Below, piece after piece: positions 52,555 through 61,296 of a stretch of 64,000 bases of DNA. Origin of the DNA: Pelosinus baikalensis (GTDB lineage: Bacteria; Bacillota; Negativicutes; DSM-13327); the NCBI RefSeq assembly GCF_020819555.1, contig NZ_JAJHJB010000025.1, positions 11,989-75,988 of the forward strand, read 5' to 3'. The notes under the pieces were generated by a model that was given only the letters and a program-made list of their open reading frames with translations, was not told where the DNA came from and made no database searches. A program made the position numbers and the translations under genes. Position 1 is the stretch's first letter, and each line of letters begins with the position of its first letter.

Positions 52555-52583
52555 AAAAAAGCACATCCATAAGGATGCGCTTT
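52555..52583 (-). terminator. Terminator of the TPP riboswitch
   Basis: AAAGCGCATCC pairs with GGATGTGCTTT, 4-nt loop, followed on the minus strand by TTTTTT. It lies about 20 bp beyond the riboswitch core. Confidence 0.92.
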
Positions 52584-52602
52584 AGCATACAAAGACTCTA
52601 TA

Positions 52603-52693
52603 GCTCATCCCTCCGCTGGCATTACCCAGATCAGGTTAAAAAGGGTCATAGATTTCAGATCTATCTCTCAGCCGGCTCCTCCAGCTCCCCTTG
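52603..52693 (-). ncRNA. TPP riboswitch (THI box)
   Basis: On the minus strand: GGGGAGCTGGAGGAGCCGGCTGAGAG, then GACCCTTTTTAACCTGATCTGG, GTAATGCCAGCGGAGGGATGAGC (shown in parts). All THI-box core blocks are present in order, upstream of thiD-cytX-thiM-thiE, with a terminator after it. High TPP should stop the operon. Confidence 0.97.
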
Positions 52694-52718
52694 ACATGAA
52701 TTATTCTTTTCCAGGCTC

Positions 52719-52747
52719 ATCGTAACATATCTTACCTATCTTTTCAA
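52719..52747 (-). promoter_or_regulatory. Promoter of the thiamine operon
   Basis: TTGAAA (52742-52747), 17 bp, TACGAT (52719-52724) on the minus strand, about 18 nt before the TPP riboswitch. Confidence 0.65.
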
Positions 52748-52948
52748 CCAAAGGATTTTACCGTTTGGCTTATAATTTGCAAATTTGCTGCCAAATATCA
52801 GTCTGACTCGCAGGCCTTCTAGGCTCTTTTAATCATGAAAGAACCTCTTCCTCATTTAATATTGTATTCCTGTCCAGTTAAGAAAATAAACCCACTTATA
52901 AAAAGTGGGTTCATTTTCACTGCTATCTATTTTGCAAGACCTTCAACA

Positions 52949-55900
52949 TTAAGAAACATCAATCTCTTTTTTATGCTTCTTTAATTTTTTAATGGAACCC
53001 ACACCCTGTTCAATCAGGACAAACAGTACAGGGATTAAGAATATTCCCAGGATTGTCGCTGCCAGCATGCCGCCAACAACTGCCGTTCCCATAGAATTTC
53101 TAGCACCAGCACCAGCACCTGTAGCAACTACAAGAGGCAAACATCCAATAATGAAAGCTAATGACGTCATTATGATAGGACGTAACCGTAATTTAGCTGC
53201 CTCAATAGCGGCTGCAACGGGTTCCATTCCCTTATCAACCCTAACTTTGGCATATTCTACAATTAGAATTGCATTCTTAGCCGACAATCCAATGAGCATA
53301 ACCATCCCAATTTGCATGTAAACATCATTTTGTAAATTACGTACGAATTGGAATAAAAATGCGCCGAATATACCTGTAGGGACTGATAAAAGAACTGCAA
53401 AAGGTATACCAAAACTTTCGTAAAGAGCTGCCAAGCATAAGAACACAAACAACAATGCAAAACCAAAGACATAAGGAGCACGACCACCAGATATCTTTTC
53501 TTCACGACTCTGATCAGCCCATTCATAGCCAAAACCACTAGGCAATGTCTGTGCTGCCACTTCTTCCAGTGCAGTTAATGCTTGCCCAGAGCTATATCCT
53601 AGAGCTGGATTACCCCCTACTTGAATCGTTCTGTACCCATTAAATCGTTTAATTACAGGAGGTGCTGTAATTGTTTGCGGTTTTAATAAGGTATTTAAAG
53701 GTACCATGGCTCCAGATGAACTACGGACAAAGAAGAAACGAGTTCCCTCTACATCATTACGGAACTGCTGTTCCGCTTGCATAACCACTTTATAAGATCG
53801 ACCAAAACGGTTAAAATCATTAACCTGCACCCCACCAAGAAAGGTCTGTAATGCAGTAAATACATCGTTTACGGGAACGCCTAACTGCTCTGCTTTTTCT
53901 CGATCTACATCAAAACGATAACCAGGAGTATCAATTCCAAAAGTAGAGTAAATCATCCCAATTTCTGGACGCTTACGAGCAGCAGCCATAAATTCCTTAG
54001 AAACCCTATCTATTTCTTCAATGGTATTGCCGCCTTTATCTTGAATCATCATGGTAAAGCCACCTACGGTGCCAATACCCGGTAAGGAAGGAGCATTAAA
54101 GGAAACAACCTTGGCCTCAGGAACACGGGAACCATTTATCAAAACTTTCATAACTTGCTGCTCAACACCTAGTCCTGGCGCTGTTCGTTCATCCCAGTCC
54201 TTAAGTTTTGTAAAAACAATCGCAGAATTTGCTTTCTGAGCACCAGCCAAAATATCATAACCTTGAACTACAATAGTATCCTCTACACCTGGCAGAGCAC
54301 GCATATCTTTTGCTATTTTATTAGCAACAGTAGCGGTACGACTCGCACTTGCCGCCTCGGGTAAGCTAATACTTGAAATAAAGTACCCTTGGTCTTCACT
54401 AGGAACAAAGGAAGACGGTACTAATTGAAATAGCTTCCCAGTCACTAGCAATAGTAATACCAAGAACACAATACCTAAAACTGACCGTTTAATTAGTTTC
54501 GCCAAACCTCTACCATATCGTTCTATTGTCGCCTCAAACACATCATTGAATTTGTTGAAGAATTTCTCTAACATACCTGAATGAGCATTGGGATCATGAG
54601 GTTTCAGGATTAACGCACAAAGTGCCGGCGTTAAAGATAAAGCAACAATGGCAGACAATGCCATCGACACTGCTATGGTTAGAGCAAACTGTTTGTATAA
54701 AACACCTGTTGTTCCTCCAAAAAAAGCGACAGGAATAAATACAGATGCCAACACAAAGGCAATCGCAACAACGGGACCTGATACTTCACTCATAGCCAAT
54801 TTCGTTGCTTCTTTGGGAGTCATGCCATTATATCGCATATGATGCTCCACTGCTTCAATTACAATGATCGCATCATCTACCACAAGCCCTATGGCCAATA
54901 CCATGGCAAAAAGGGTCAGAGTATTAATAGAAAAGCCCATCACCATAAACGCACCAAAAGTTCCAATTAAAGAAACCGGAATGGCGAGCATTGGAATGAG
55001 AGTAGCACGCCAGCTTTGCAGAAATAAAAATACGACTAAAAGCACCAGTACCAGTGCTTCTGCAAAAGTTTTCGCAACTTCCTTCATAGATTCTCGTACG
55101 AATTTCGTATTATCTACGACCGAATAATAAGCAACATCCGAAGGAAACTTCTTGGATGCTTCTTCTAATTTTTCCTGAACCTGCGTAATGGTTTCTAATG
55201 CGTTTGCATCAGTCGTGAGTTGGACAGCAAAAGCTACTGCATCATGTCCATTAAGAAAAGACTGGAAGCCATACTCTTTGCCTCCCATTTCAACTTTGGC
55301 TATGTCTTTTATACGAATAAAGTTGCCATTCTGAGAGTTAACAATAATATTTTCAAACTCTTTTGGCTCAGTTAAACGCCCTTGTACTCTTGCCGTATAT
55401 TGAAATTCTTGCTGAGAAGAAGTCGGTCTTTGACCAATGGTTCCCGCTGGAGCCTGGATATTCTGAGCACTAATAGCAGTCGAGACGTCACTCCCCGTGA
55501 GTTTCAACTGAGCCATTTTATCTGGCTGCAGCCAGATTCTCATACCATAATCGGCACCATATTCCATGATGTTCCCTACACCTTTGATTCTTTTCAAGTC
55601 TTCGATAAGGTAAATGCTGCCATAATTCTTTAAGAAAGTACTATCATAGCTTCCATTAGGAGACCATAATGTAAAGATTAGAGAATTATCTGGAGAAACT
55701 TTACGAGTTGTAAGACCTGCTGTGGTAACTTCCGAAGGAAGAGACGCATTGGCTTGTGCTACCCGATTTTGGGTTTGTACCGTTGCCATATCAGGATTTT
55801 TACTCAAATCAAACTTTGCAGTCAACGAGTAGGAACCTGAATCAGAACTCGTTGATTGCATCGAAACCATATCTTCTGTCCCATTGACTTGTAGTTCAAT

Positions 55901-56092
55901 CAATTGGGCCATCGTCTGTTCTACAACTTCAGCATTCGCACCAGTATAACTACCACTTACACTAACTTGCGGCGGTGTAATTTGCGGATATTGGGCTATC
56001 GGCAAATTAAACGCTGAGATTGAGCCAATTAATACAATAACAATCGATAATACAATCGCAAAAATGGGACGATCAATAAAAAACTTAGCCAC
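52949..56092 (-). CDS. RND multidrug efflux permease (HAE1 family, AcrB-like)
   Basis: A 1047-aa inner-membrane pump of 12 spans. It has the N-terminal signature FFIDRPIFAIVLSIVIVLIGSISAFNLPIAQYP, the proton-relay Asp pair in IGLVVDDAIIVIEAVEHHM, a second-half GLSAKNAILIVEYAKVR and the usual two large periplasmic loops. Length equals AcrB/MexB. Translation starts at GTG with GGAGG before it. It follows the adaptor gene by 11 bp. An outer-membrane TolC partner is not seen here. Confidence 0.93.
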   Translation of the reverse strand: MAKFFIDRPIFAIVLSIVIVLIGSISAFNLPIAQYPQITPPQVSVSGSYTGANAEVVEQTMAQLIELQVNGTEDMVSMQSTSSDSGSYSLTAKFDLSKNPDMATVQTQNRVAQANASLPSEVTTAGLTTRKVSPDNSLIFTLWSPNGSYDSTFLKNYGSIYLIEDLKRIKGVGNIMEYGADYGMRIWLQPDKMAQLKLTGSDVSTAISAQNIQAPAGTIGQRPTSSQQEFQYTARVQGRLTEPKEFENIIVNSQNGNFIRIKDIAKVEMGGKEYGFQSFLNGHDAVAFAVQLTTDANALETITQVQEKLEEASKKFPSDVAYYSVVDNTKFVRESMKEVAKTFAEALVLVLLVVFLFLQSWRATLIPMLAIPVSLIGTFGAFMVMGFSINTLTLFAMVLAIGLVVDDAIIVIEAVEHHMRYNGMTPKEATKLAMSEVSGPVVAIAFVLASVFIPVAFFGGTTGVLYKQFALTIAVSMALSAIVALSLTPALCALILKPHDPNAHSGMLEKFFNKFNDVFEATIERYGRGLAKLIKRSVLGIVFLVLLLLVTGKLFQLVPSSFVPSEDQGYFISSISLPEAASASRTATVANKIAKDMRALPGVEDTIVVQGYDILAGAQKANSAIVFTKLKDWDERTAPGLGVEQQVMKVLINGSRVPEAKVVSFNAPSLPGIGTVGGFTMMIQDKGGNTIEEIDRVSKEFMAAARKRPEIGMIYSTFGIDTPGYRFDVDREKAEQLGVPVNDVFTALQTFLGGVQVNDFNRFGRSYKVVMQAEQQFRNDVEGTRFFFVRSSSGAMVPLNTLLKPQTITAPPVIKRFNGYRTIQVGGNPALGYSSGQALTALEEVAAQTLPSGFGYEWADQSREEKISGGRAPYVFGFALLFVFLCLAALYESFGIPFAVLLSVPTGIFGAFLFQFVRNLQNDVYMQIGMVMLIGLSAKNAILIVEYAKVRVDKGMEPVAAAIEAAKLRLRPIIMTSLAFIIGCLPLVVATGAGAGARNSMGTAVVGGMLAATILGIFLIPVLFVLIEQGVGSIKKLKKHKKEIDVS

Positions 56093-56103
56093 CAGATTAC
56101 CTC

Positions 56104-57255
56104 CTATTGCTTCGCCGGAGTTTGTAAATCATCCGGGCCAATCATTGTTACCGTTACAGGTGTTCCTGGCGGAGTCTTCAAAAAGCCTTCTACAACAACA
56201 CGGTCATTTTCTGTCAACCCCTCATCCACTACCCACATGTTACCAATTTTTGTGCCCATTTTAACTGCTCGTGTTTCTGCTTTTTCACCTTCGCCAACCA
56301 CAGTAACGAGAGTTTTATCCAGCATTTGCTGCACGGCTCTTTGGGGAATTAAGAAAGCTCCAGAACGCACCTCACTTTGTACCGCAACACGAGCAAACAT
56401 ACCAGGAACCAGAAGCTTGTTAGGATTGGCAAAAGACGCTTTAAAACTCAATGTACCTGTGCCAGTTGCTAAGCCTTTATCTACCTGTTCAATTTGCCCA
56501 GTGAGTGGATAGGTAGATCCATCGCTGAGAATCAGCTTCAAATCCCGTCCCCATTCAGCTGGAGAAGCACCTTTATTTTTAGCAAACTGTAAATATTCAT
56601 TTTCACTCATACTAAACTTTACCATGACTGGGTCAACTGAAGAAATCGTAGCCATGATTGTTGATCCTGCCGTTACAAAGCTGCCAATACTTAAATCATT
56701 AATATCAATCCTGCCATTCAATGGAGAAAGAATCATTGTGTCCTCAATATCTTCCTGTGCTTGCTGCACCTTAGCCCAATTGGCATTTGCTGCAGCGGCA
56801 TTTTGTTTTTCTTCTGCCAATGCATTATCTAGGGTCTGCTGGGCAATGGCACCTTGCTCTGCAAGCTGATTATATCTTCCAACATCCTTACGAGATTTGG
56901 CTAGCAAGGCTTCTGCTTGAGCAGCTGTTGCCTGATTTGTCAGTAACGCGGAATTATATTGACGACTGTCAATGCGAAATAAAGGTTGCCCTTCTGTTAC
57001 TTCCGCTCCACCTACTACCATTTTATCCACAATATTACCAGAAACCTTAGCCCGTACTTGAACTTCATTTTTGGCCTCTATTGTCCCAACAAATTCATAT
57101 GCAATTGGAGTATCTTTCCGAACTACCTGCATCGCTTTTACTTCCACAGCCTGCGGTGCTGGTGCTGCCTGCTTGCTGCAGCCGCTTATTATCACCATAC
57201 TAAAAATAATTAATGCCATATAATTGCGCCATCTTACTTTTGAACTTATGCGAAC
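56104..57255 (-). CDS. RND efflux periplasmic adaptor lipoprotein (AcrA-like)
   Basis: A 383-aa adaptor. A TTG at 57255 has GGGAGG 8 nt upstream and yields MVRISSKVRWRNYMALIIF, then SMVIISGCSK with a lipobox Cys, so it anchors in the membrane. The lipoyl/hairpin region (VQVRAKVSGNIVDKMVVGGAEVTEGQPLF) and a membrane-proximal domain follow. The first ATG in frame (57219) would shorten the signal. It is the first gene of the efflux operon. Confidence 0.9.
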   Translation of the reverse strand, partial: VRISSKVRWRNYMALIIFSMVIISGCSKQAAPAPQAVEVKAMQVVRKDTPIAYEFVGTIEAKNEVQVRAKVSGNIVDKMVVGGAEVTEGQPLFRIDSRQYNSALLTNQATAAQAEALLAKSRKDVGRYNQLAEQGAIAQQTLDNALAEEKQNAAAANANWAKVQQAQEDIEDTMILSPLNGRIDINDLSIGSFVTAGSTIMATISSVDPVMVKFSMSENEYLQFAKNKGASPAEWGRDLKLILSDGSTYPLTGQIEQVDKGLATGTGTLSFKASFANPNKLLVPGMFARVAVQSEVRSGAFLIPQRAVQQMLDKTLVTVVGEGEKAETRAVKMGTKIGNMWVVDEGLTENDRVVVEGFLKTPPGTPVTVTMIGPDDLQTPAKQ

Positions 57256-57403
57256 CAAATTACTTACCTCCCTTAACTCTGCTAACACTAATTTTTACCT
57301 GCTGTTACTCCACTGTTGTATTCATATCATAAACACCTTAATGGAATATACCTTATGTAAGGTAGAATTTTTCCATATATATTGAAATCACTCCTTTTCA
57401 AAA

Positions 57404-57417
57404 TGACTATTCAGTCA
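57404..57417. promoter_or_regulatory. TetR-type palindrome upstream of the efflux operon
   Basis: TGACT-ATTC-AGTCA, a perfect palindrome 149 bp before the adaptor start. On the minus strand TTGACT in it could double as a -35 element. No tetR gene is adjacent. Confidence 0.45.
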
Positions 57418-57542
57418 ATCTTATTTTTATTCGACGAATTTATTACAATCCCTTCCTGCAAATCACTTTTTTTATTTTTGTGTCGGTCTTTTTTTAAAGT
57501 TGAAGATTTAAAAAAGATGTCAAATAAGACACCTTTTTCTGA

Positions 57543-58187
57543 TTATTCTCCCATTAGAATTTTTTCATGAATTTTTAGTATCATCTGCCCATACGTTTTC
57601 CCAGGGACAGCCCATTTACCATTTAAATCCGTCCATGTAAGAGCTTGCCCGAACTTATCTGTACTTTTCACTAGATTATATCGGGGATCAACAATGGACA
57701 GCGCTGGCGGCCTTGTTGTCGTATACGCCAACAAATGTTGAATCTGCGCCCTAACACCAATTTGTGCCGAAGGGAACCATGCCCCCTTGACACCGTTACC
57801 TGTTGTTCCCAGTCCACAGTAATTATTCTGTAATGGTATCACATCACCACCATAACGAAAATTACCCGTTTCATGTAATGCTTGTGCAAATGCTAAATCT
57901 GGACGTATTCCTTCCAATCCTGCCTCTTGGTAATAGTACTCAACCAATTGCTTGGGAGTGGTTGTAAGTAAAGGCAAGGGATTTCGCTTTAGAAGATACG
58001 TTACACATTGTTCTTGCGTGGCGATTGATGATCCCATTATCGTAAAATCGACTACGACTTCATTCTTTAAATAATTTTTTTTAACCGTTGTAGTTTGAAA
58101 ATTTCCAAAAGCCAAGGTATTGGATATGGGGATTATCCAAAGAAACATCAACCCAAAACATATTTTAATAAAGCTAAATTTCCTCAA
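57543..58187 (-). CDS. Secreted glucosaminidase-domain protein
   Basis: A 214-aa protein. A TTG start with GGGAGG gives MRKFSFIKICFGLMFLWIIPISNTLAFG, a signal peptide. The mature domain carries the glucosaminidase features FAQALHETGNFRYGGDV with the catalytic Glu, NNYCGLGTTGNG and a late TWTDLNGKWAVPG. Such enzymes cut peptidoglycan glycan strands. It has no binding repeats (SH3, LysM or SLH), so it acts alone or is held by the envelope. Confidence 0.87.
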   Translation of the reverse strand: MRKFSFIKICFGLMFLWIIPISNTLAFGNFQTTTVKKNYLKNEVVVDFTIMGSSIATQEQCVTYLLKRNPLPLLTTTPKQLVEYYYQEAGLEGIRPDLAFAQALHETGNFRYGGDVIPLQNNYCGLGTTGNGVKGAWFPSAQIGVRAQIQHLLAYTTTRPPALSIVDPRYNLVKSTDKFGQALTWTDLNGKWAVPGKTYGQMILKIHEKILMGE

Positions 58188-58270
58188 TTTCTACCTCCCA
58201 TAAATCACATTCCTTCCATATAAAGAACTATTTTACAAAGATCTATATAATCCTGCTTCCATTTTTTCTT

Positions 58271-58894
58271 TTATTGTTCTAACCGAATCGTTAAAGAATC
58301 ATGCTCTATCTCCTGAGCCTTTTTTCCCATAAGGGAAAAAGCCCATTGAACGGAAGGTCCCAACGTCAAAGCAATAATGATGGTACCAATACCAATCGGT
58401 CCTCCTAGAAAGTAGCCTAACATTGCAATACTACTTTCAATGACAGTTCTAACTTTCCACACTGGATAACCTGTTTTAGTAACCGCTCCCACCATGAAGC
58501 TATCTCTAGGACCGCCCCCCAGAGCAGCAGAAAGATAAAAAAAACTTCCCCAGCCAATAATTAAGATACCTGCCAGTAAGAGCCCGCTTTGGAATAACCA
58601 ATAAGTAGGATCAGGAATCCACTTATTATCCATAATTACATCCATAAAAAAACCAATGAAATACATATTAGCAATGGTACCCCAGCCTGGCTTCATTCCT
58701 AAAAAGTAACTGGCAACAATCACTAAAATTCCTGCTAACTGGGATACTTGCCCTAAGGTCAATGGAAGATAATGAATTAATCCTAGATGAAGAGCATCCC
58801 ATGGTGATGTTCCCAAATTGCTCTTAATGGTCATTACAATTCCAAGAGCAAAAAGAAATAATCCCCAAAGTAAGAAAATGAGTCTTTTTATCAT
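58271..58894 (-). CDS. YczE/YyaS-family membrane protein
   Basis: A 207-aa protein with five to six spans. TIKSNLGTSPWDALHLGL near residue 23 and GGGPRDSFMVGAVTKTG near 125 are the family marks; the second resembles the first, suggesting an internal duplication. In Bacillus YczE is linked to surfactin production by an unknown route. GGAGG precedes the ATG. Function here is unknown. Confidence 0.85.
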   Translation of the reverse strand: MIKRLIFLLWGLFLFALGIVMTIKSNLGTSPWDALHLGLIHYLPLTLGQVSQLAGILVIVASYFLGMKPGWGTIANMYFIGFFMDVIMDNKWIPDPTYWLFQSGLLLAGILIIGWGSFFYLSAALGGGPRDSFMVGAVTKTGYPVWKVRTVIESSIAMLGYFLGGPIGIGTIIIALTLGPSVQWAFSLMGKKAQEIEHDSLTIRLEQ

Positions 58895-59097
58895 GCGTCG
58901 ATTTCCTCCTGTTAGTACAGTCTCAACTCTGAATCTGTAAGTATATAGGATTAGGATTGATGCTGTATTTTTATAAATATGCTACATAGAAGTTATCAAT
59001 ACATGATAACGAACTTCCCGATTCAAAACCTGCTGCTTACTTGATTCATGAAAACAAAGAAGCATTGTTGATGTTAATTAACAATGCCTTCACTATT

Positions 59098-59516
59098 CTT
59101 ATTTTCTTATCTTACTTCATGGCTTACTCAAGATCAAGAACAATATCTGCAGGATGCCAAGAGATAAACGGATCAAGCTGGGAGACCTATAATTTGTCCT
59201 GCCTACTTATGATGCCCCTCCCGCTATCATAAGCTTTTTCTCGATGTTAGTCTCAAATGATCCCACAATTTTAATGCGTCAGAAACAAATCGTTTCATCT
59301 GAAATTGCAAAACTACAAAGCACAGATGATGCAGCGGAAAACACAAAACAAATTCATCAACTTCAACAACAATTAGAAAAAATTCAAACTACACTCCAAC
59401 AAATACAGGAAAGTGAGCCTAGTCGTAGCAATGACCAAGATAATACTATCTCCACAACTACTCAAAGCATTTCATCAAACATCGGTCCCGCCTATATCGT
59501 TCAACTTGAGCAGTAA
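59098..59516 (+). pseudogene. Coiled-coil (FlxA-like) gene, 5' half decayed
   Basis: The 3' part is open from 59244 (MLVSNDPTILMRQKQIVSSEI, then QLQQQLEKIQTTLQQIQE), a heptad-rich coiled coil. Upstream, the same frame reads KRIKLGDL, a TAA stop near 59191, then FVLPTYDAPPAIISFFS; farther upstream another frame reads YLTSWLTQDQEQYLQDAKR. So one frameshift and one stop break the N-terminal half. The ATG at 59244 has no ribosome site. The piece may not be expressed. Family name is a memory-based guess. Confidence 0.55.
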
Positions 59517-59567
59517 AGTATCCAAAGCGTTCGTACAAGTATATTCTGAATAACTACAACAGCAAAC

Positions 59568-59612
59568 TAAGCAGAATGTGACCGTCTTCTCAGCTTAGAA
59601 GGCGGTCACATT
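59568..59612. terminator. Bidirectional terminator
   Basis: An imperfect 22-bp stem (AAGCAGAATGTGACCG on the left, CGGTCACATTCTGCTT on the right, one G-U pair) between the plus-strand remnant and the minus-strand aminopeptidase. Confidence 0.7.
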
Positions 59613-59643
59613 CTGCTTAAATACTATTAATTACTTACTATTT

Positions 59644-60876
59644 TCAGAAAGCAAAATCACCATTTTTAAATACGGGTATTTCTTTCCCTGCTGCTGTCGT
59701 TCCAATGATTTCAAGATCCTTGGATCCGATCATAAAATCTACATGTACCAAAGAATCATTGACACCCAATGCTTCTAATTCTTCTTTTGCCAAGTTCTCA
59801 CCATCTTTGATGCACACAGGATACGCTTTTCCTATAGCCAAGTGGCATGAAGCGTTTTCATCAAATAACGTATTAAAATACAGGATATTTGAATTGGAGA
59901 TTGGTGAATTGTAAGGCACCAAAGCCACTTCACCAAGATAATAAGAACCCTCGTCTGTCTCAATCAGTCCTTTTAGAATCTCATACCCCTGCTCAGCAGT
60001 AAAATCAACGATCTTCCCATCTTTAAACGTAAGAGAAAAATGATCAATGACATTGCCATTATAAATTAATGGCTTTGAGCTCACTACGGTACCTTGAATA
60101 CCTGTTTTTTTAGGTAAAGTAAATACTTCTTCCGTTGGCATATTGGCGACAAATTCCAATCCTTCCGGAGTATATTCCGAACCACCAAGCCATATATGAT
60201 TCTTAGGAAGTTCGATCTTCAAATCCGTACCTAATGAATTTTTATACTGCAGATACTGAAATTGATTCGAATTTAAGAAATCTGAACTTTTCTTTAAATT
60301 TTGCTTATGCTCTTCCCAAGCTGCAACTGGATCTTGTGTATCGACTCTCACCGTTTTAAGAATAGCATCCCAGAGCTTAGCAACCGCTTCATCCTCTGAT
60401 AATTCAGAAAAAACTTTTTTAGCCCAAGATTTAGTAGGAATGGATACAACACACCAGGTATTTTTATTACTCATCAATCTTTCTCTATATTCTTTGAGTG
60501 CCGTGTTACTGGCTTTCTGCACCTTTACTAATCTTCCAGGATTCACATCCTTGAGAAGTTCAGGATCAGATGCGGCAATGCTGACAAAAGCGGCTCCTTG
60601 TTTTACATAAGACAAATAAAAATCCTTCTGCCACTCTGGAAACTCTTCAAACACCTCTTCCGGTGCCTGCAGGAATCGAATCTTAGACAATAACTCATCT
60701 TTCCAGGTAACAACAACATCTCTTGCGCCCTCTTCATAAGCATACTGGGCTATCATTCTGGTAAAAGAGGCACATTCGATGGGCGAAGCAATTACCAAGG
60801 TTTGCCCTTTTTGAATATTAACCCCCGTTTTTACAATAAGACGTGCATATTTTTCCAGCATTGTATGATCCATCAT
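59644..60876 (-). CDS. M29-family metal-dependent aminopeptidase (AmpS/PepS)
   Basis: A 410-aa enzyme. LEKYARLIVKTGVNIQKGQTLVI at the start and the metal region (DGKIVDFTAEQGYEILKGLIETDEGSYYLGE, then HLAIGKAYP with HVDFMIGSKDLEI) are the M29 pattern. It trims N-terminal residues from peptides in the cytoplasm. AGGGG lies 4-5 nt before the first of two ATGs. A palindrome ATTTCTATC-N6-GATAGAAAT (60891-60914) lies just upstream. It has its own terminator. Confidence 0.92.
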   Translation of the reverse strand: MMDHTMLEKYARLIVKTGVNIQKGQTLVIASPIECASFTRMIAQYAYEEGARDVVVTWKDELLSKIRFLQAPEEVFEEFPEWQKDFYLSYVKQGAAFVSIAASDPELLKDVNPGRLVKVQKASNTALKEYRERLMSNKNTWCVVSIPTKSWAKKVFSELSEDEAVAKLWDAILKTVRVDTQDPVAAWEEHKQNLKKSSDFLNSNQFQYLQYKNSLGTDLKIELPKNHIWLGGSEYTPEGLEFVANMPTEEVFTLPKKTGIQGTVVSSKPLIYNGNVIDHFSLTFKDGKIVDFTAEQGYEILKGLIETDEGSYYLGEVALVPYNSPISNSNILYFNTLFDENASCHLAIGKAYPVCIKDGENLAKEELEALGVNDSLVHVDFMIGSKDLEIIGTTAAGKEIPVFKNGDFAF

Positions 60877-61260
60877 TTTTCCCCTAGCTAATTTCTATCA
60901 AACGAGATAGAAATCACTACGTTTCACTCCCCTCATATTTACCTTCATCAACACTCTTACTACAAAGATTTTTCACATTCCTATCCTATTACCTACAAAG
61001 GAAAAGTAAGCATCCATGGCGTAATAAAATTAAAGGTATATTTTTCTTATTTTAACATTCAATATACGATGTAACAACTATCTTATTTAATAAGGATACA
61101 CGCATAATAAAACTATGTAAAATTTAGTAAAGAAAAATAGTTCAATTTACTGTTTTGATGATATTAATTTTGAAGCACAAAAATGCAAAGGTTATGAAGC
61201 TTTCGACAAAAATATATCTTTAGCTTAACACATATTTCTATCTTTTATGCAACAGATAGA
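60877..61260. other. AT-rich intergenic gap without a gene
   Basis: No open frame with a ribosome site is seen on either strand. Apart from the palindrome at 60891-60914 near the aminopeptidase start, I see only AT-rich text. Confidence 0.6.
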
Positions 61261-61262
61261 AT

Positions 61263-61292
61263 AAAAGGAAGTAGCATCATGCTACTTCCTTT
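61263..61292. terminator. Terminator of the DASS transporter gene
   Basis: A perfect stem AAAAGGAAGTAGCAT / ATGCTACTTCCTTTT a few bp after the stop at 61297, with T-rich flanks on both strands. Confidence 0.85.
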
Positions 61293-61296
61293 TATT

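Noticed and set aside
57382..57570. Plus-strand frame in the gap before the glucosaminidase end
   Set aside because: Poly-T and Phe-rich text with no ribosome site; it covers the palindrome and the end of the opposite gene.
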